Part shown: piece by piece, positions 23,072 to 35,240 of the stretch | How the letters are laid out: every line of letters starts with the position of its first letter | Position numbering within the stretch: position 1 is the stretch's first letter | Notes under the pieces: generated by a model | What the model saw: only the letters and a program-made list of their open reading frames with translations | Database searches by the model: none | What the model was told of the DNA's origin: nothing | Translations under genes and position numbers: made by a program | DNA from: Neostapfia colusana | Taxonomy: Eukaryota > Streptophyta > Magnoliopsida > Poales > Poaceae | Direction of reading: 5' to 3' | DNA: 64,000 bases | Assembly (NCBI GenBank): GCA_030760725.1 | Contig: JASWHV010000008.1 | Coordinates: forward strand, 34,134,720-34,198,719

Positions 23072-26000
23072 TATCACAGCCGGTTTCTCCGAAGAACAAC
23101 CGAGTGAATATCACATGTATGCCAGGATCATTTTCTCATACATGTGATGACAAATAGTGAAGCATCATTTATTACAAGCCAGGTGTCGAATATAAATATG
23201 TCTTACAAAGCATACGTCTCAATGGACAATAATAAGTTCATAACATGTAAATAAACTAGCAGCGGAATATTATTGTTGTGGGCTTCGTCACAGGCGTTTC
23301 CCGGGGGACTCCATGAACCTAGAATCCTTCCTCGGGTCCGAGTCTTGGTCATTGAACACCACATCATTCTCTTGACCTGAGCAGCAATATAAACCAATAA
23401 ATATGCAAGTTTGAGTACCATTGGTACTCAGCAAGTGTGGGAAAGTTATGTCATGCATGGCTAGAACAAGGAGAGGTTGGACTCATGGTCAAAGCACTAC
23501 GCAATTAATATCTATTACCTTAGCTTATTAAGCACCTACATTACTACATAGGTGAAATGGTCCCAATCTCCCAACCCATCATCATAATCAAATAATCATA
23601 ACATCATTTCCGATGTTAAGCTCCCCGATTAACATCCACAACTTCCAAAGTCATCGTCCTCTAATCATGAATAAGTCCAAGCCGCTCTTGACCGTGAGCA
23701 CGGCTGTCATGACAGTTTTGACTCTGCAGAGTTTGCACCACTATACCCACATGTAGTGATTTCATCCCCCGTTGCCGGGTGGACTAAAAGAACCTCCATT
23801 ATGCCAGTGGCTACGAACCACATTCACACTTCCCAGGTGTGTAGCCAGGAGATCACTACGAAGCCTTTACAAAGGGATTCCCGAAGAGCGTGGGCCCACT
23901 GAGGTTTCACCCCTAACAGCATACAAGAGGCTCCAACCCCGCTGCAGTGGCCCCCTCTTGAGCCTTGCGGTTCATACGGTAGTCCAGCTGACACCTATTC
24001 CTCAAACATGCTCCATGAACTGGTCCTTAGGATCCAGGCAAGTACTAAACACAAACCCGAGTCTCGTGCACCCAGCACCAACCAAATCATCCAACTTGCC
24101 TTGATCCCTACCTATACATAACTCATAACATCTCATTCAAGAGTATGGTAAATAAACTGATGATCTCATATCCCAATTATCCCATTCTAAGCATGGCTAA
24201 GCACAAGTAATATGAGTGAATGACATAATAAAACAAATCCCAACCCAAGCTACAAGGAAACAAGATAATGCAATTCTAGGGAAACATCCTAGCATGGGTT
24301 TCATATTTCAATTGACAATGCAAATAGTTCTATCTACACATCCTAGCATAGGATCAAAGTGGTCAAGGACACTTGCCTTCTTCCTGCTGCTCTGGGAATG
24401 GATAGTCCAGATCTTGAAAGGGGAGAACTTGCTCTGGGGCAGGTTCTACTCATACCATCACACATAGCAAAAGAAAACAACAATCCATAAGACATAGTTC
24501 ACACTTTCACTTCATACAAACCACACATTCATATTTATGAAAGTCATTCACATTTCTATGTGTTGTGGTTACTTTATGTGTGTTGATTTTGGGCTTACAT
24601 GCACTTTTAAACATGTTCATATGTTTTCTAACTTTTGTATTCAGAGTTATGTTGGCACACTATATATGAATTTCCAATTTGAACAAATTCCTTATACTCA
24701 ATTGATACACATCTTAGCTACCAAGTATGCATGGAAGATATTTTCCTACTCCAAATGGGTTTTCAGATCTTCTACCAAATCCTAAACTGAAATCTTTGAA
24801 TTTTGAGACTTCATTTATCATCTTCTAGTTATGCATACCTATTTTTCCTATATTTTAAGATTTATTTTCTATACCTAATTGTGAACATTATTATGAAAAT
24901 AGTAAGACACATCATCTCAAATAGGTTCGATCTAAAATAGTAAATAATATATTTTTGAACTTCTCCTCTGGTGTGAACTATTTTACATTTATTTTACCAA
25001 TTTTCAGAATTATTTCGTAGCCTAAAAATGTGTTTCTATATCTAATAAACATGAACACACCCAAACAGATTTCATTTCAGCCTAAAATTTATTTTTAGCT
25101 CATTCTAAAGATTTCAAATTGTTAGTAGAGTTTAAACTTGAATTTACAATGTGTGTGCCTCACCCTTTTTAAATTTAAATCTTAATTACATAGTCAAATT
25201 CCTAAATTTCATATTATATAAGATTAAAAAGGCAAACTTACCCCTTCAAAGGGTCTATTACATTATTTTATAAATTTCCAGGGGTATAACTACACATAAC
25301 AGAGGGGTTTTCCTAATTTTTATTAAGTCCAGGGGCTAAAACTGATTTTTAATTGAATTTACATGAATTTCTGAAGTTCCAGGGGCTAGATCTGAAGTTT
25401 CCGGGGCTAGCTCGTATTTTCCGAGAACCCCAGGGGGTAGCGCGTAAGAATCCTGGCCTTTATAACGAGGGGCTGACGTGGACCGTCCGATTTAAAACAA
25501 ACGGCTGAGATTATAACGTTGAACAGGTACGCGGGGATTTAAATTCTATCGTGCGATTTAAAATAGACGCCGCACAAGCGGCCACGTCGCTCTGACCGAG
25601 TGCGGGCGGCGCTGCCCGGCGGCGGGAGGTGGTGATCTCGCCGGAGAACTTCGGATCTTCGTCTATACTTCCTAAAACTGGGATTTCATGGCATAGATCG
25701 GTAGAGGGGAGATCGGGGATCTCACCTCGGGGGTTTTCTTGAGCTCGGAGGTCCTGGAAAGTGGTCGGCGACGAGGTCCGAGGTGAATTCACGGCGAGGC
25801 TCATCGGCGCTGTGTTTGAAGCGCAAACCACCGAGTTTTCTGCACCTGCGTGATTCCCCGGAGGCGGTGGATCAAGATCAGCGTGTTAGATCAGAAATCC
25901 CGAGCGAAGATCGAGCTAAATTGGTCGGAGGAACTCGGGTTCTTACCGGAAGGAAAATCGGCTGATCGTGGGTGAAAATCGGGAAGATGCCGGTGTTTAT

Positions 26001-26391
26001 ATAGCCGGGGGAGGGCGGCGGGTTTGTTTAGATCGAGTTTGAGTCTTCTGGGACCGAGAGTCGGGCTGAGGGACGCGGAAATCCGGGTCGGTTACGATCG
26101 CGCGCGCGCGGAAGAGTCCGGGGTCGGCGCAAGCGGGAGGTCGGGGATGACAGGCGGGCCCCGCATGTCAGTGAGAGGGAAGCGGTCGCGCGGCTGCGGG
26201 CTGGCGCGGGGGTGAGGTGGGCCGGCTGGTGGGTTTCGGCCCACTGGCAGGGGGGTTTGTTTTTTTTATTTTTGTTTTCCTTTTTCTTTTTCTTTTCTGT
26301 TTTGAGTTTAATTTGAATTTGAATTTCTGCACCAGATGCAATACGTCCAAAAAATTTAAATTCCCCTCTTAACAGGTTTTGGGGTGTTACA
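23072..26391 (-). repeat. Element D 3' LTR
   Basis: Element orientation TGTAACACCC (26391) to the left end at 23072. The terminal bases there read TATCACAGCC instead of TGTCACACCC, so the conserved TG and one neighbouring base are mutated. TATA (minus) lies at 25996-26003. Donor-like CCGAG|GTGAG is at 25726/25725, candidate exon 2 at 24377-24445 (69 nt). The exon 3 equivalent (about 23330-23390) has lost one base. With B's 3' LTR it forms a long inverted repeat. Confidence 0.9.
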
Positions 26392-26430
26392 GCTCTACCC
26401 CCCCTTAAAAGAAATCTCGTCCTCGAGATT
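26392..26430 (-). promoter_or_regulatory. Element D polypurine tract and hairpin
   Basis: Element orientation: AATCTCG-AGGA-CGAGATT (26413-26430) followed by TCTTTTAAGGGGGGGTAGAGC, abutting the LTR. Confidence 0.85.
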
Positions 26431-26449
26431 GGTGGTTCTAAGAAAACAA

Positions 26450-28504
26450 TTACGGAAATTGTGCCTTAAGCTCGTCTTCTCGCTCCCATGTGGCTTCCTC
26501 TTCCGAGTGATGCTTCCACTGCACCTTGCACATCCGGATTCTTTTATTTCTTGTGAGGCGTTCCATTGTCTCCAAAACTTTGACCGGTTGCTTGGCATAA
26601 GACAGATCCTCAGCTACGTCAACCTCATTCATGGGTAACATCTCTTCAGGTGTTCTCATACATTTCTTGAGCTGTGACACATGGAATACGTCATGCACAT
26701 CCGATAGGCGAGCCAGTAATTCTAGTTGATACGCCACTTCGCCTTTCCTCTCCAGAACTTGAAAGGGTCCGATGTATCGAGGTGATAACTTCCCTTTCAC
26801 CTTGAACCGACGAAGTCCTCGGATAGGGGACACCTTGAGATAGACATAGTCCCCCACGTTGAAAACGAGCTCTCTCCTTCGTACATCGGCATAGCTCTTT
26901 TGTCGTGTCTGTGCTATCCTCAAGTTGTTGCGAATTTCCCTCATTTTCGCCTCGGCTTCTTGTAGTACTTCGGGTCCAAACACTTTGCTTTCCCCCGTTT
27001 GGTTCCAAAATAGTGGAGTTCTACACTTCCTCCCGTACAAAGCTTCAAACGGTGACATCTTCATACTAGCCTGATAGCTATTGTTATAGGAGAACTCCGC
27101 ATACGGTATGTTCTTATCCCAACTCTGATTGCTTTTTAGTGCACATGCTCTCAGCATATCTTCCAGGATCTGATTGGTTCTTTCCGTCTGCCCGTCAGTT
27201 TGGGGATGATAGGCAGAGCTAAAATTCAGATGGGTTCCCATGGTTTCATGCAACTTCTGCCAGAACCTTGAGGTGAACTGTGTCCCTCGATCCGACACTA
27301 TCTTCTTGGGCACTCCATGGTAACACACGATCCTTGACATGTACAACTATGCCAATTTGGATCCGCTGTAGCTTTCTTTCACGGGGATGAAACGAGCTAC
27401 CTTGGTTAGCCTGTCGACGATGACCCATATCAAATCGTATCCTGATTGAGTCCTAGGCAATCCCACTATGAAATCCATACCGATTTCTTCCCATTTCCAT
27501 TCAGGCACTTTGAGTGGTTGCAATAATCCTGCAGGTTGTTGATGTTCCGCTTTCACCAACTGACATGTGTCACATGGGGCAACATGTTCCGCGACATCTC
27601 GCTTCATGCCATACCAACAATACCTGCTCTTGAGGTCCTGGTACATCTTCGTACTCCCAGGATGAATGGAATAGTCGGAATCGTGAGCCTCCTTCAAAAT
27701 CAATTCACAGATCTCCTTTACTTCAGGCACACAGATCCTTTTCCCGTGCCACACCGTACCTTGTTCATCCTCTCTGAAACCAGGGGCTTTATTTTCCTTG
27801 ATGAGTTGTTTGATTTCTTGTATCTTCTCGTCATTCTTTTGACCATCGCGTATGTCTCGCTCTAGTGTGGAGTCCACTTCCATGGCGATGGCTTCACCAC
27901 TATTCACCAGGCATAGATTGAGTCTTATAACATAGTCCTTCAATTCCGTAGGCATGTCCTTCAAGCTCAACCTATTGACCTGCACTTTCCGGCTTAAAGG
28001 ATATGCCACGACGTTTGCTTTCCCAGGATGATAGTTGATGCCCACCACAAAGTCATTGATTAGCTCTAACCATCTCCTTTGTCTGAGGTTGAGATCTGGC
28101 TGTGTGAAAATGTACTTTAAACTCTTATGATCCGTATATATCTCTGTCCTCTTCCACATCAAATAGTGCCACCAAATTTTCAACGCGTGTACCACTGCGG
28201 CTTGTTCTAGGTCATGTGTAGGATAGTTCTTCTCGTGTTTCCGGAGCTGCCGGGATGCATAAGCCACGACATGCCCTTCTTGCATGAGAACACATCCCAA
28301 CCCGTTTCCAGAGGCATCGCAGTACACCGAAAAGTTCTTCTGCATATCCGGCATAACTAGCACTGGGGCTGTTGTCAATCATTTCTTTAGCTCCTGAAAA
28401 CTCGTCTCACACTGCGGCGTCCACGTGAATGTGATTCCCTTCTCCAACAGTTTGGTGAGGGGTCTCGAGATCTTGGAGAATCCCTCAATGAACCATCGAT
28501 AGTA
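26450..28504 (-). pseudogene. pol: Element D pol, 3' part (RNase H, integrase, chromodomain)
   Basis: Read leftward from the E insertion point. TGA at 28379-28381 (arginine codon) lies just before RNase H. RNase H is then open (CDASGNGLGC, TDHKSL), as is the HHCC finger. TAG at 27347-27349 (glutamate codon) cuts the integrase core, after which SDRGT, TDGQTE, the GPF module and the chromodomain continue in frame to a TAA at 26450-26452, five codons earlier than in E. The coding sequence stops at TAGTA (28500-28504), the target duplication of E, and resumes at 50397. Confidence 0.92.
28500..28504. repeat. Target site duplication of tandem E, left copy (TAGTA)
   Basis: TAGTA immediately before LTR1; the same five bases follow LTR3 at 50397-50401. 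One duplication bounds the whole three-LTR array. Confidence 0.93.
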
Positions 28505-28752
28505 TGTCACACCCGGTTTCTCCGAAGAACAACCGAGTGAATATCACATGTATGCTAGTATCATTTTCTCATACATGTGATGACAAATAGTGAAGCATCA
28601 TTTATTACAAGCCAGGTGTCGAATATAAATAAGTCTTACATAGCAAATGTCTCGATGGACAATAATAAGTTCATCACAAGTAAATAAACTAGCAGCAGAA
28701 TAATTATTCTTGTGGGCTCCGTCACAGGCGTTGCCCGGGGGTCTCCATGAAC

Positions 28753-28811
28753 CTAGAAACCTTCTTCGGGTCTAAAGTCTTGGTCATTATACACCACCTC
28801 ATTATCTTGAC
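28753..28811 (-). other. Candidate LTR exon 3 in LTR1 of E
   Basis: 59 nt after GCTGCTCAG, encoding in phase 1 QDNEVVYNDQDF, one substituted residue (R for G), PEEGF and stop. Homologous to 13697-13755 of B, with F/Y and D/E type changes. Confidence 0.4.
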
Positions 28812-29909
28812 CTGAGCAGCAATATAAACCAACAAAATATGCAAGGTTGAGTACCAATGGTACTCAGCAAGTGTGGGAAAATTATATCATGCATGGCTAG
28901 AACAAGGAGAGGTTGAACTCATGGCTAAAGCACTACGGAATTAATACCTATCACCTTAGCTTATTAAGCACCTACATTACTACACAGGTGAAATGGTCCC
29001 AATCTCCCATCTCGTCATCATAATCCAATAACCATAACATCATTTCCAATGTTAGGCTCCCCGCTTAACATCCACAACTTCCAAAACCATCAATCCTCTA
29101 ATCATGAATAAGTCCAAGCCGCTCTTGATCGTGAGCACGGCTGCCATGACAGTTTTGACTCTGCAGAGTTTGTACCACTGTACCCACATGTAGTGATTTC
29201 ATCCCCCGTTGCCGGGTGGACTAAAAGAACCTCCATTATGCCAGTGGCTACGAACCACATTCACACTTCCCAGGTGTGTAGCCAGGAGATCACTACGAAG
29301 CCTTTACAAAGGGATTCCCGACGAGCGTGGGCCCACTGAGGTTTCACCCCTAACAGCATACAAGAGGCTCCAACCCCGCTGCAGTGGCCCCCTCTTGAGC
29401 CTTGCGGTTCATATGGTAGTCTAGCTGACACCTATTCCCCACACCATCCAACACACCCATACTACGCCGGGGATACACCTAATTAATTGGCCAAGCTGCC
29501 CCATCTCAGCATGTGGTTGGCACGGTAAAGCCAGGTTACATGCTCCATGAACCGGTCCTTAGGATCCAGGCAAGTACTAAACACAAACCCGAGTCTCGTG
29601 CACCCAGCACACAACCAAAACATCCAACTTGCCTTGATCCCTACCTCTACATAACTCACAATATCTCATTGAAGAGTATGGTAAAATAAACTGATGATCT
29701 CATATCCCAAATATCCCATTCTAAGCATGGCTAAGCATATGCATAATAATAAGTGACATGATAAAATAAATCCCAACCCAAGCTACAAGGAAACAAGGTA
29801 ATGCAATTCTAGGGAAACTTCCTAGCATGGGTTTCATATTTCAATTGACAATGCAAATAACTCTAGCTACACATCCTAACATAGGATCAAAGTGGTCAAG
29901 GACACTTGC

Positions 29910-29978
29910 CTCCTTCCTGCTGCTCTTGGAATGGGTAGTCCTGATCTTGGAAAAGGATAACTTGCTCTTGAGCAGGTT
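29910..29978 (-). other. Candidate LTR exon 2 in LTR1 of E
   Basis: 69 nt between acceptor-like GATGTAG and donor GCAAGT. Encodes EPAQEQVILFQDQDYPFQEQ and a short tail in phase 1. The other two frames show no similar conservation of character with A and F. The same exon is present in LTR2 and LTR3. Confidence 0.45.
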
Positions 29979-31930
29979 CTACATCATACCATCACACATA
30001 GCAAAAGAAAAACAACAATCCATAAGACATAGTTCACACTTCCACTTCATACAAACCACACATTCATATCTATGAAAGTCATTCACCATTATATGTGTTG
30101 TGGTTACTCTATGTGTGTTGATTTGTGGCTTACATGCACTTTCAATCCTGTGTATATGATTCCTACTTTTGTATTCACATTTATGCTTGTATACTATATA
30201 TATGAGTTTCCAATTTAAATAAATTCCTTATATTCAATTACTATACCTTTTAGCTACTAAGTATGCATGAAAGGTATTTTCCTTCTCCATATGTGTCTTC
30301 ATAATTTCTACCAACCCTAAATGAATTCTTTGGATTTTAGAACTCCATTTATCATTTACTATTTGCTATATTTTCAGATTTATTTCCTATGCCTAAATGT
30401 GAACTTTATTATAAAAATAACAAGACACATCATCTAAATAGAATAGGTTCTGATCTAAAATATTTGCTAATATATTCTTGACCTTTGCCTCTGATGTAAA
30501 CTATTTCACAATTATTTTCCCTATTTTCTAAAACTATTCATTACTTAAAAATGTGTCCCTAAATGTGAATAATAAATTAAACAGATTCAATTCAGCCCAA
30601 AATATGTTTTTATCTCACTCCAAAGTTTCCTAAATACTGAGAAAGTCTTTAATTAAATTTTGACAATATGTTTGTCTCACTTTTTAATTTTTAAATACTA
30701 GCCACATATTCAATTTCCTAAATTAAATACTAAACAGAGCTAAAAAGGTAAACTCACCCCACTACAGGGTCTATAATATTATTTTCAGAATTTCCAGGGG
30801 TATAGCTACACTTATCAGAGGGGTTTTTCCTAATTTTTATTAAGTCCAGGGCCTAAAACTGATTTTTAAATGAATTTACATGATTTTCTGAAGTTCCAGG
30901 GGCTAGATCAGAATTTTCCGGGGCTAGCTCTTATTTCACGAGAACCCCAGGGGTAGCACGTAAGATTTCCAGTCTTTATAACGCGGGGCTGACGTGGACC
31001 GTCCGATTTTAAACCGACGGCTAAGATTATAATGTCGAACCGGTACGCGGGGATTTAAACCCTACCGTGCGATTTAAAACAAACGGCGCACAAGCGGCCA
31101 CGTAGCTCTGATCGAGCACGGGCGGCGCTGCCGGCGGCGCACGGCGGCGGGAAGCGGCGATCTCGCCGGAGACTTTCGGATTTTCGAGAATTCTTCCTAG
31201 AACTGTGATTTTATGGTATAGATCGGTGGAGGGGAGGTCGGGGATCTCACCTCAGGGGTTTTCTTGAGCTCGGAGGTCCTGGAAGGTGATCAGCGACGAG
31301 GTCTGAGGTGAATTCACGGTGAGGCTCGTCAGCGCTGTGTTTACACCGCAAGTCACCGAGTTTTCTGCACCTGCAAGATTCCCCGGAGGCGGTGGATCAA
31401 GACCAGCGAGTTAGATCGGAATTTCCGAGCTTAGATCGGCCAGAATTCGCCGGAGAAGACTCGGGTTCTCACCGGAGGAAAAACAGCAGATCGCGTGGAA
31501 AAACAGAACAGGGCCGGGGTTTTTATAGACGGGGGAGGGCGGCGGGGTGGTTTAGATCGAGTTTGTGTCGCCCCCGAGCGGAATTTGGCTGGGATTCGCA
31601 GAAATCCCGATCGGTTTTGATTCGGGTGAGAGAGAGTCCAGCGTGGGCGCGAGGTAGACGATGAACTGGTGGGCCCCGCCTGTCAGTGGGAGGAAGCGGC
31701 GCGCGCGGCTGCGGGCTGGCGCGGCGCTGGTTGGGCCGGCTGGTGGGTTTCGGCCCACTGGCCGGTTTTTTTTGTTTTCTCTTTTTCTTTTTCTATTTCT
31801 TTTCTGATTTGAGTTTAATTTAAATTCCAGTTTGAATTTGAATTTTTGCAAAACATGCAACACGTCCAAAAAATTTTAAATTCCCCTCTTAACATGATTT
31901 AGGGTCTTAACAAAATTTTGGGGTGTTACA

Positions 31931-31968
31931 GCTCTACCCCCCTTAAAAGAAATCTCGTCCTCGAGAAT
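31931..31968 (-). promoter_or_regulatory. E unit 1 polypurine tract and hairpin
   Basis: Element orientation: hairpin at 31951-31968 (TCTCG-AGGA-CGAGA core), then TTCTTTTAAGGGGGGTAGAGC up to LTR1. Confidence 0.85.
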
Positions 31969-31975
31969 TGTGTTT

Positions 31976-34900
31976 CTAAGAAAACAATTCCGGAAATTGT
32001 GCCTTGAGCTCATCTTCCCGCTCCCAGGTGGCTTCCTCTTCTGAGTGATGCCTCCACTGCACTTTGCACATCCGAATTCTTTTATTTCTGGTGAGGCGTT
32101 CCATTGTCTCCAAAATCTTGTATGGTTGCTCGGCATAAGACAAATCCTCAGCTACATCCACTTCATTCATGGGTAACACCTCTTCAGGCGTTCTCAGGCA
32201 TTTCTTGAGTTGTGACACATGGAACACATCGTGCACATCCGATAGACGAGCCGGTAACTCTAGTTGATACGCCACTTCGCCTTTCCTTTCCAGAACTTGA
32301 AAGGGTCCGATGTATCGAGGTGACAACTTCCCTTTCACCTTGAACCGACGAAGTCCTCGGATAGGGGACACCTTGAGATAGACATAGTCTCCCACGTTGA
32401 AAACGAGCTCTCTTCTTCGTACATCGGCATAGCTCTTTTGGCGTCTGTGCTATCCTCAAGTTATTGCGAATTTCCCTCACCTTCGCCTCGGCTTCTTGTA
32501 GTACTTCTGGACCAAACACTTTACTTTCCCCTGTTTGGTTCCAAAATAGGGGAGTTCTGCACTTCCTCCCGTACAAAGCTTCAAACGGTGACATCTTCAT
32601 ACTAGCTTGATCGCTGTTGTTATAGGAAAACTCCGCATACGGTAAGTTCTTGTCCCAACTCCGATTGTTTTTGAGTGCACATGCCCTCAGCATATCTTCA
32701 AGAATCTGATTGGTCCTTTCCGTCTGCCCATCAGTTTGGGGATGATAGGCAGAGCTGAAATTTAGATGGGTTCCCATGGTTTCGTGCAACTTCTGCCAGA
32801 ACCTTGAGGTGAACTGTGTCCCTTGATCCGACACTATCTTCTTTGGCACTCCATGGTAACACACGATCCTTGACATGTACAACTCTGCCAATTTGGATCC
32901 GCTGTAGCTTTCCTTCACGGGGATGAAGTGAGCTACCTTGGTTAGCCTATTAATGATGACCCATATCGAATCGTACCCTGATTGGGTCCTAGGCAATCCC
33001 ACGATGAAATCCATGCTGATTTCTTCCCATTTCCATTCAGGCACTTTTAGTGGTTGCAATAATCCCGCGGGTCGTTGATGTTCTGCTTTCACCAACTGAC
33101 ATGTGTCACATAGGGCAACATGTTCCGCGACATCTCGCTTCATGCCATACCACCAATACCTGCTTTTGAGGTCCTGGTACATCTTCGTACTCCCAGGATG
33201 AATGGAATAGTCAGAATCGTGAGCTCCCCTCAAAATCAATTCACGGACCTCCTTTACTTCAGGCACACAGATTCTTTTCCCGTGCCACACCGTTCCTTGT
33301 TCATCCTCTCTAAAACCCGGAGCTTTATTTTCCTTGATGAATTGTCTGATCTCTTGTATCTTCTCATCATTCTTTTGACCCTCGCGTATGTCTCGCTCTA
33401 GTGTGGAGTCCACTTCCATGGCGATGGCTTCACCACTATTCACAAGGCATATATTGAGCCTTATAAACTCGTCCTTCAATTCTGCAGGCATGTCTTTCAA
33501 GCTCAACTTATTGACCTGCACTTTCCGACTTAAAGCATCGGCCACGATGTTTGCTTTCCCGGGATGATAGTTGATGCCCACATCAAAGTCATTGATTAGC
33601 TCTAACCATCTCCTTTGTATGAGGTTGAGATCTGGCTGTGTGAAAATGTAATTCAAACTCTTATGATCCGTATATATCTCGGTCCTCTTCCCCATCAAAT
33701 AGTGCCGCCAAATTTTCAACGCGTGTACCACTGCGGCTAGTTCTAAGTCATGTGTAGGATAGTTTTTCTCGTGCTTCCGAAGCTGCCAGGATGCATATGC
33801 CACGACATGCCCTTCTTGCATGAGAACACATCCCAACCCGTTTCAAGAGGCATCGCAGTACACTGTAAAATTCTTCTGCATATCTGGCATAACCAACACT
33901 GGGGCTGTTGTCAATCTCTTCTTTAGCTCCTGAAAACTCGTCTCACACTGTGGCGTCCAGGTGAATGTGATTCCCTTCTCCAACAGTTTGGTGAGAAGTC
34001 TCGAGATCTTGGAGAATCCTTCAATAAACCATCGATAGTATCCAGCCAATCCCAAGAAGCTTCGAACTTCCCCGACATTTTCAGGGGTCTTCCACTTCTG
34101 GATATCCTCGATTTTGGCGGGATCTACGGAGATTCCTCCCTCCGAGATTATATGTCCTAAGAAGGGAAATCTCTTCAGCCAAAACTCACACTTGCTCAAC
34201 TTGGCATATAGTCGGTGTTCTCTTAGCCTCTGCAACACCAACCTTAGATGTTTCTCATGTTCTTCTTCATCTTTGGAGAAGACGAGAATGTCATCTATGA
34301 AAACCACCACAAATTTGTCCAGATATTCCATGAATACCTTGTTCATGAGATACATGAAGTATGTCGGGGCATTAGTTAGCCCGAAAGGCATGACGGTGTA
34401 TTCATATAGTCCGTACCGAGATACGAAAGCTGTCTTGGGAATATCAGTTTGCCTTATCTTGAGTTGGTGGTATCCCGACCTGAGATCAATTTTCGAGAAC
34501 ACACAAGCTCCCCTCAACTGATCAAACAAGTCTTCAATGCGGGGTAATGGGTACTTGTTCTTGATAGTTACCTCATTCAAGGCACGGTAATCCATGCATA
34601 ACCTTTGGGTTCCCTCCTTGGGCACAAATATCACCGGAGCTCCCCATGGTGAGGAACTAGGGCGAATATACCCCTTCTCCGTCAATTCTCTCAAATGATC
34701 CTTGAGTTCTTCTAGCTGCTTGGAGTCCATCCGATAAGGTCTCTTGTATATCGGGGCTGTTCCAGGTACTAGCTCAATTGCGAATTCCACTTCACGATCG
34801 GGAGGCATTCCTGGCAACTCTTCCGGAAAAACATCTGGATATTCCCTGATGGTCCTGATTTCCTCAACTTCCACCTCAACTTGATTTAATTTAATGTCCC

Positions 34901-35240
34901 TCCTAGGCTCGTGTATTGTTATGAACTTTACTCTTGTGCCAATAGGGTGAGTTAGTTCCATCGTTCTGGTCGAACAATGGGTGATTCCTTTATGTTTGGT
35001 CAATCAATCCATACCCAAAATAATATCTATTCCCTGTGAATCTATCACTATGAGGTTAGCAGTAAATATTACCCCATTAATGTCTAGGTTCACTTTGGGA
35101 CACACTTGTCTTGTCCTTATTTCTCCACCTGGAGAGTTTACGGCTAGCATATGGTTCATTTGTGTTGTTGCTAGGTCATGCTTCTTAACAAACCCTTGAG
35201 CAATGAACGAGTGGGTAACACCAGAACCAAACAGCAGGGT
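31976..35240 (-). pseudogene. pol: E unit 1 pol (protease to chromodomain), broken
   Basis: The protease catalytic DSG reads GSG (about residue 405 from the gag start), so the active-site aspartate codon is lost. TGA at 35004-35006 replaces tryptophan of GMDWL. RT is then open (MPFGLTNAPTYF, FIDD) to TGA at 33843-33845, replacing glycine in CDASGNG of RNase H. RNase H and integrase (HHCC, MDFIVG, TDGQTE) follow to a 2-bp deletion near 32440, shared with unit 2. The last frame carries the GPF module and a complete chromodomain (WRHHSEEEATWE) to TAG at 31976-31978. Confidence 0.93.

Larger units (their letters stand above)
28505..31930 (-). repeat. Element E LTR1 (3' LTR of unit 1)
   Basis: TGTCACACCC...GTGTTACA on the plus strand. 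TATA-like TATAAAA (minus) at 31521-31527. Near its element-5' end it carries extra bases around a repeated TGTTAAGA, absent from B and D, that mark the E subfamily. It holds candidate exon 3 at 28753-28811 and exon 2 at 29910-29978. Confidence 0.95.

Noticed and set aside
19813..26391. Inverted LTRs read as terminal inverted repeats of a DNA transposon
   Set aside because: Each arm is attached to its own gag-pol body with polypurine tract, so they belong to two retrotransposons.
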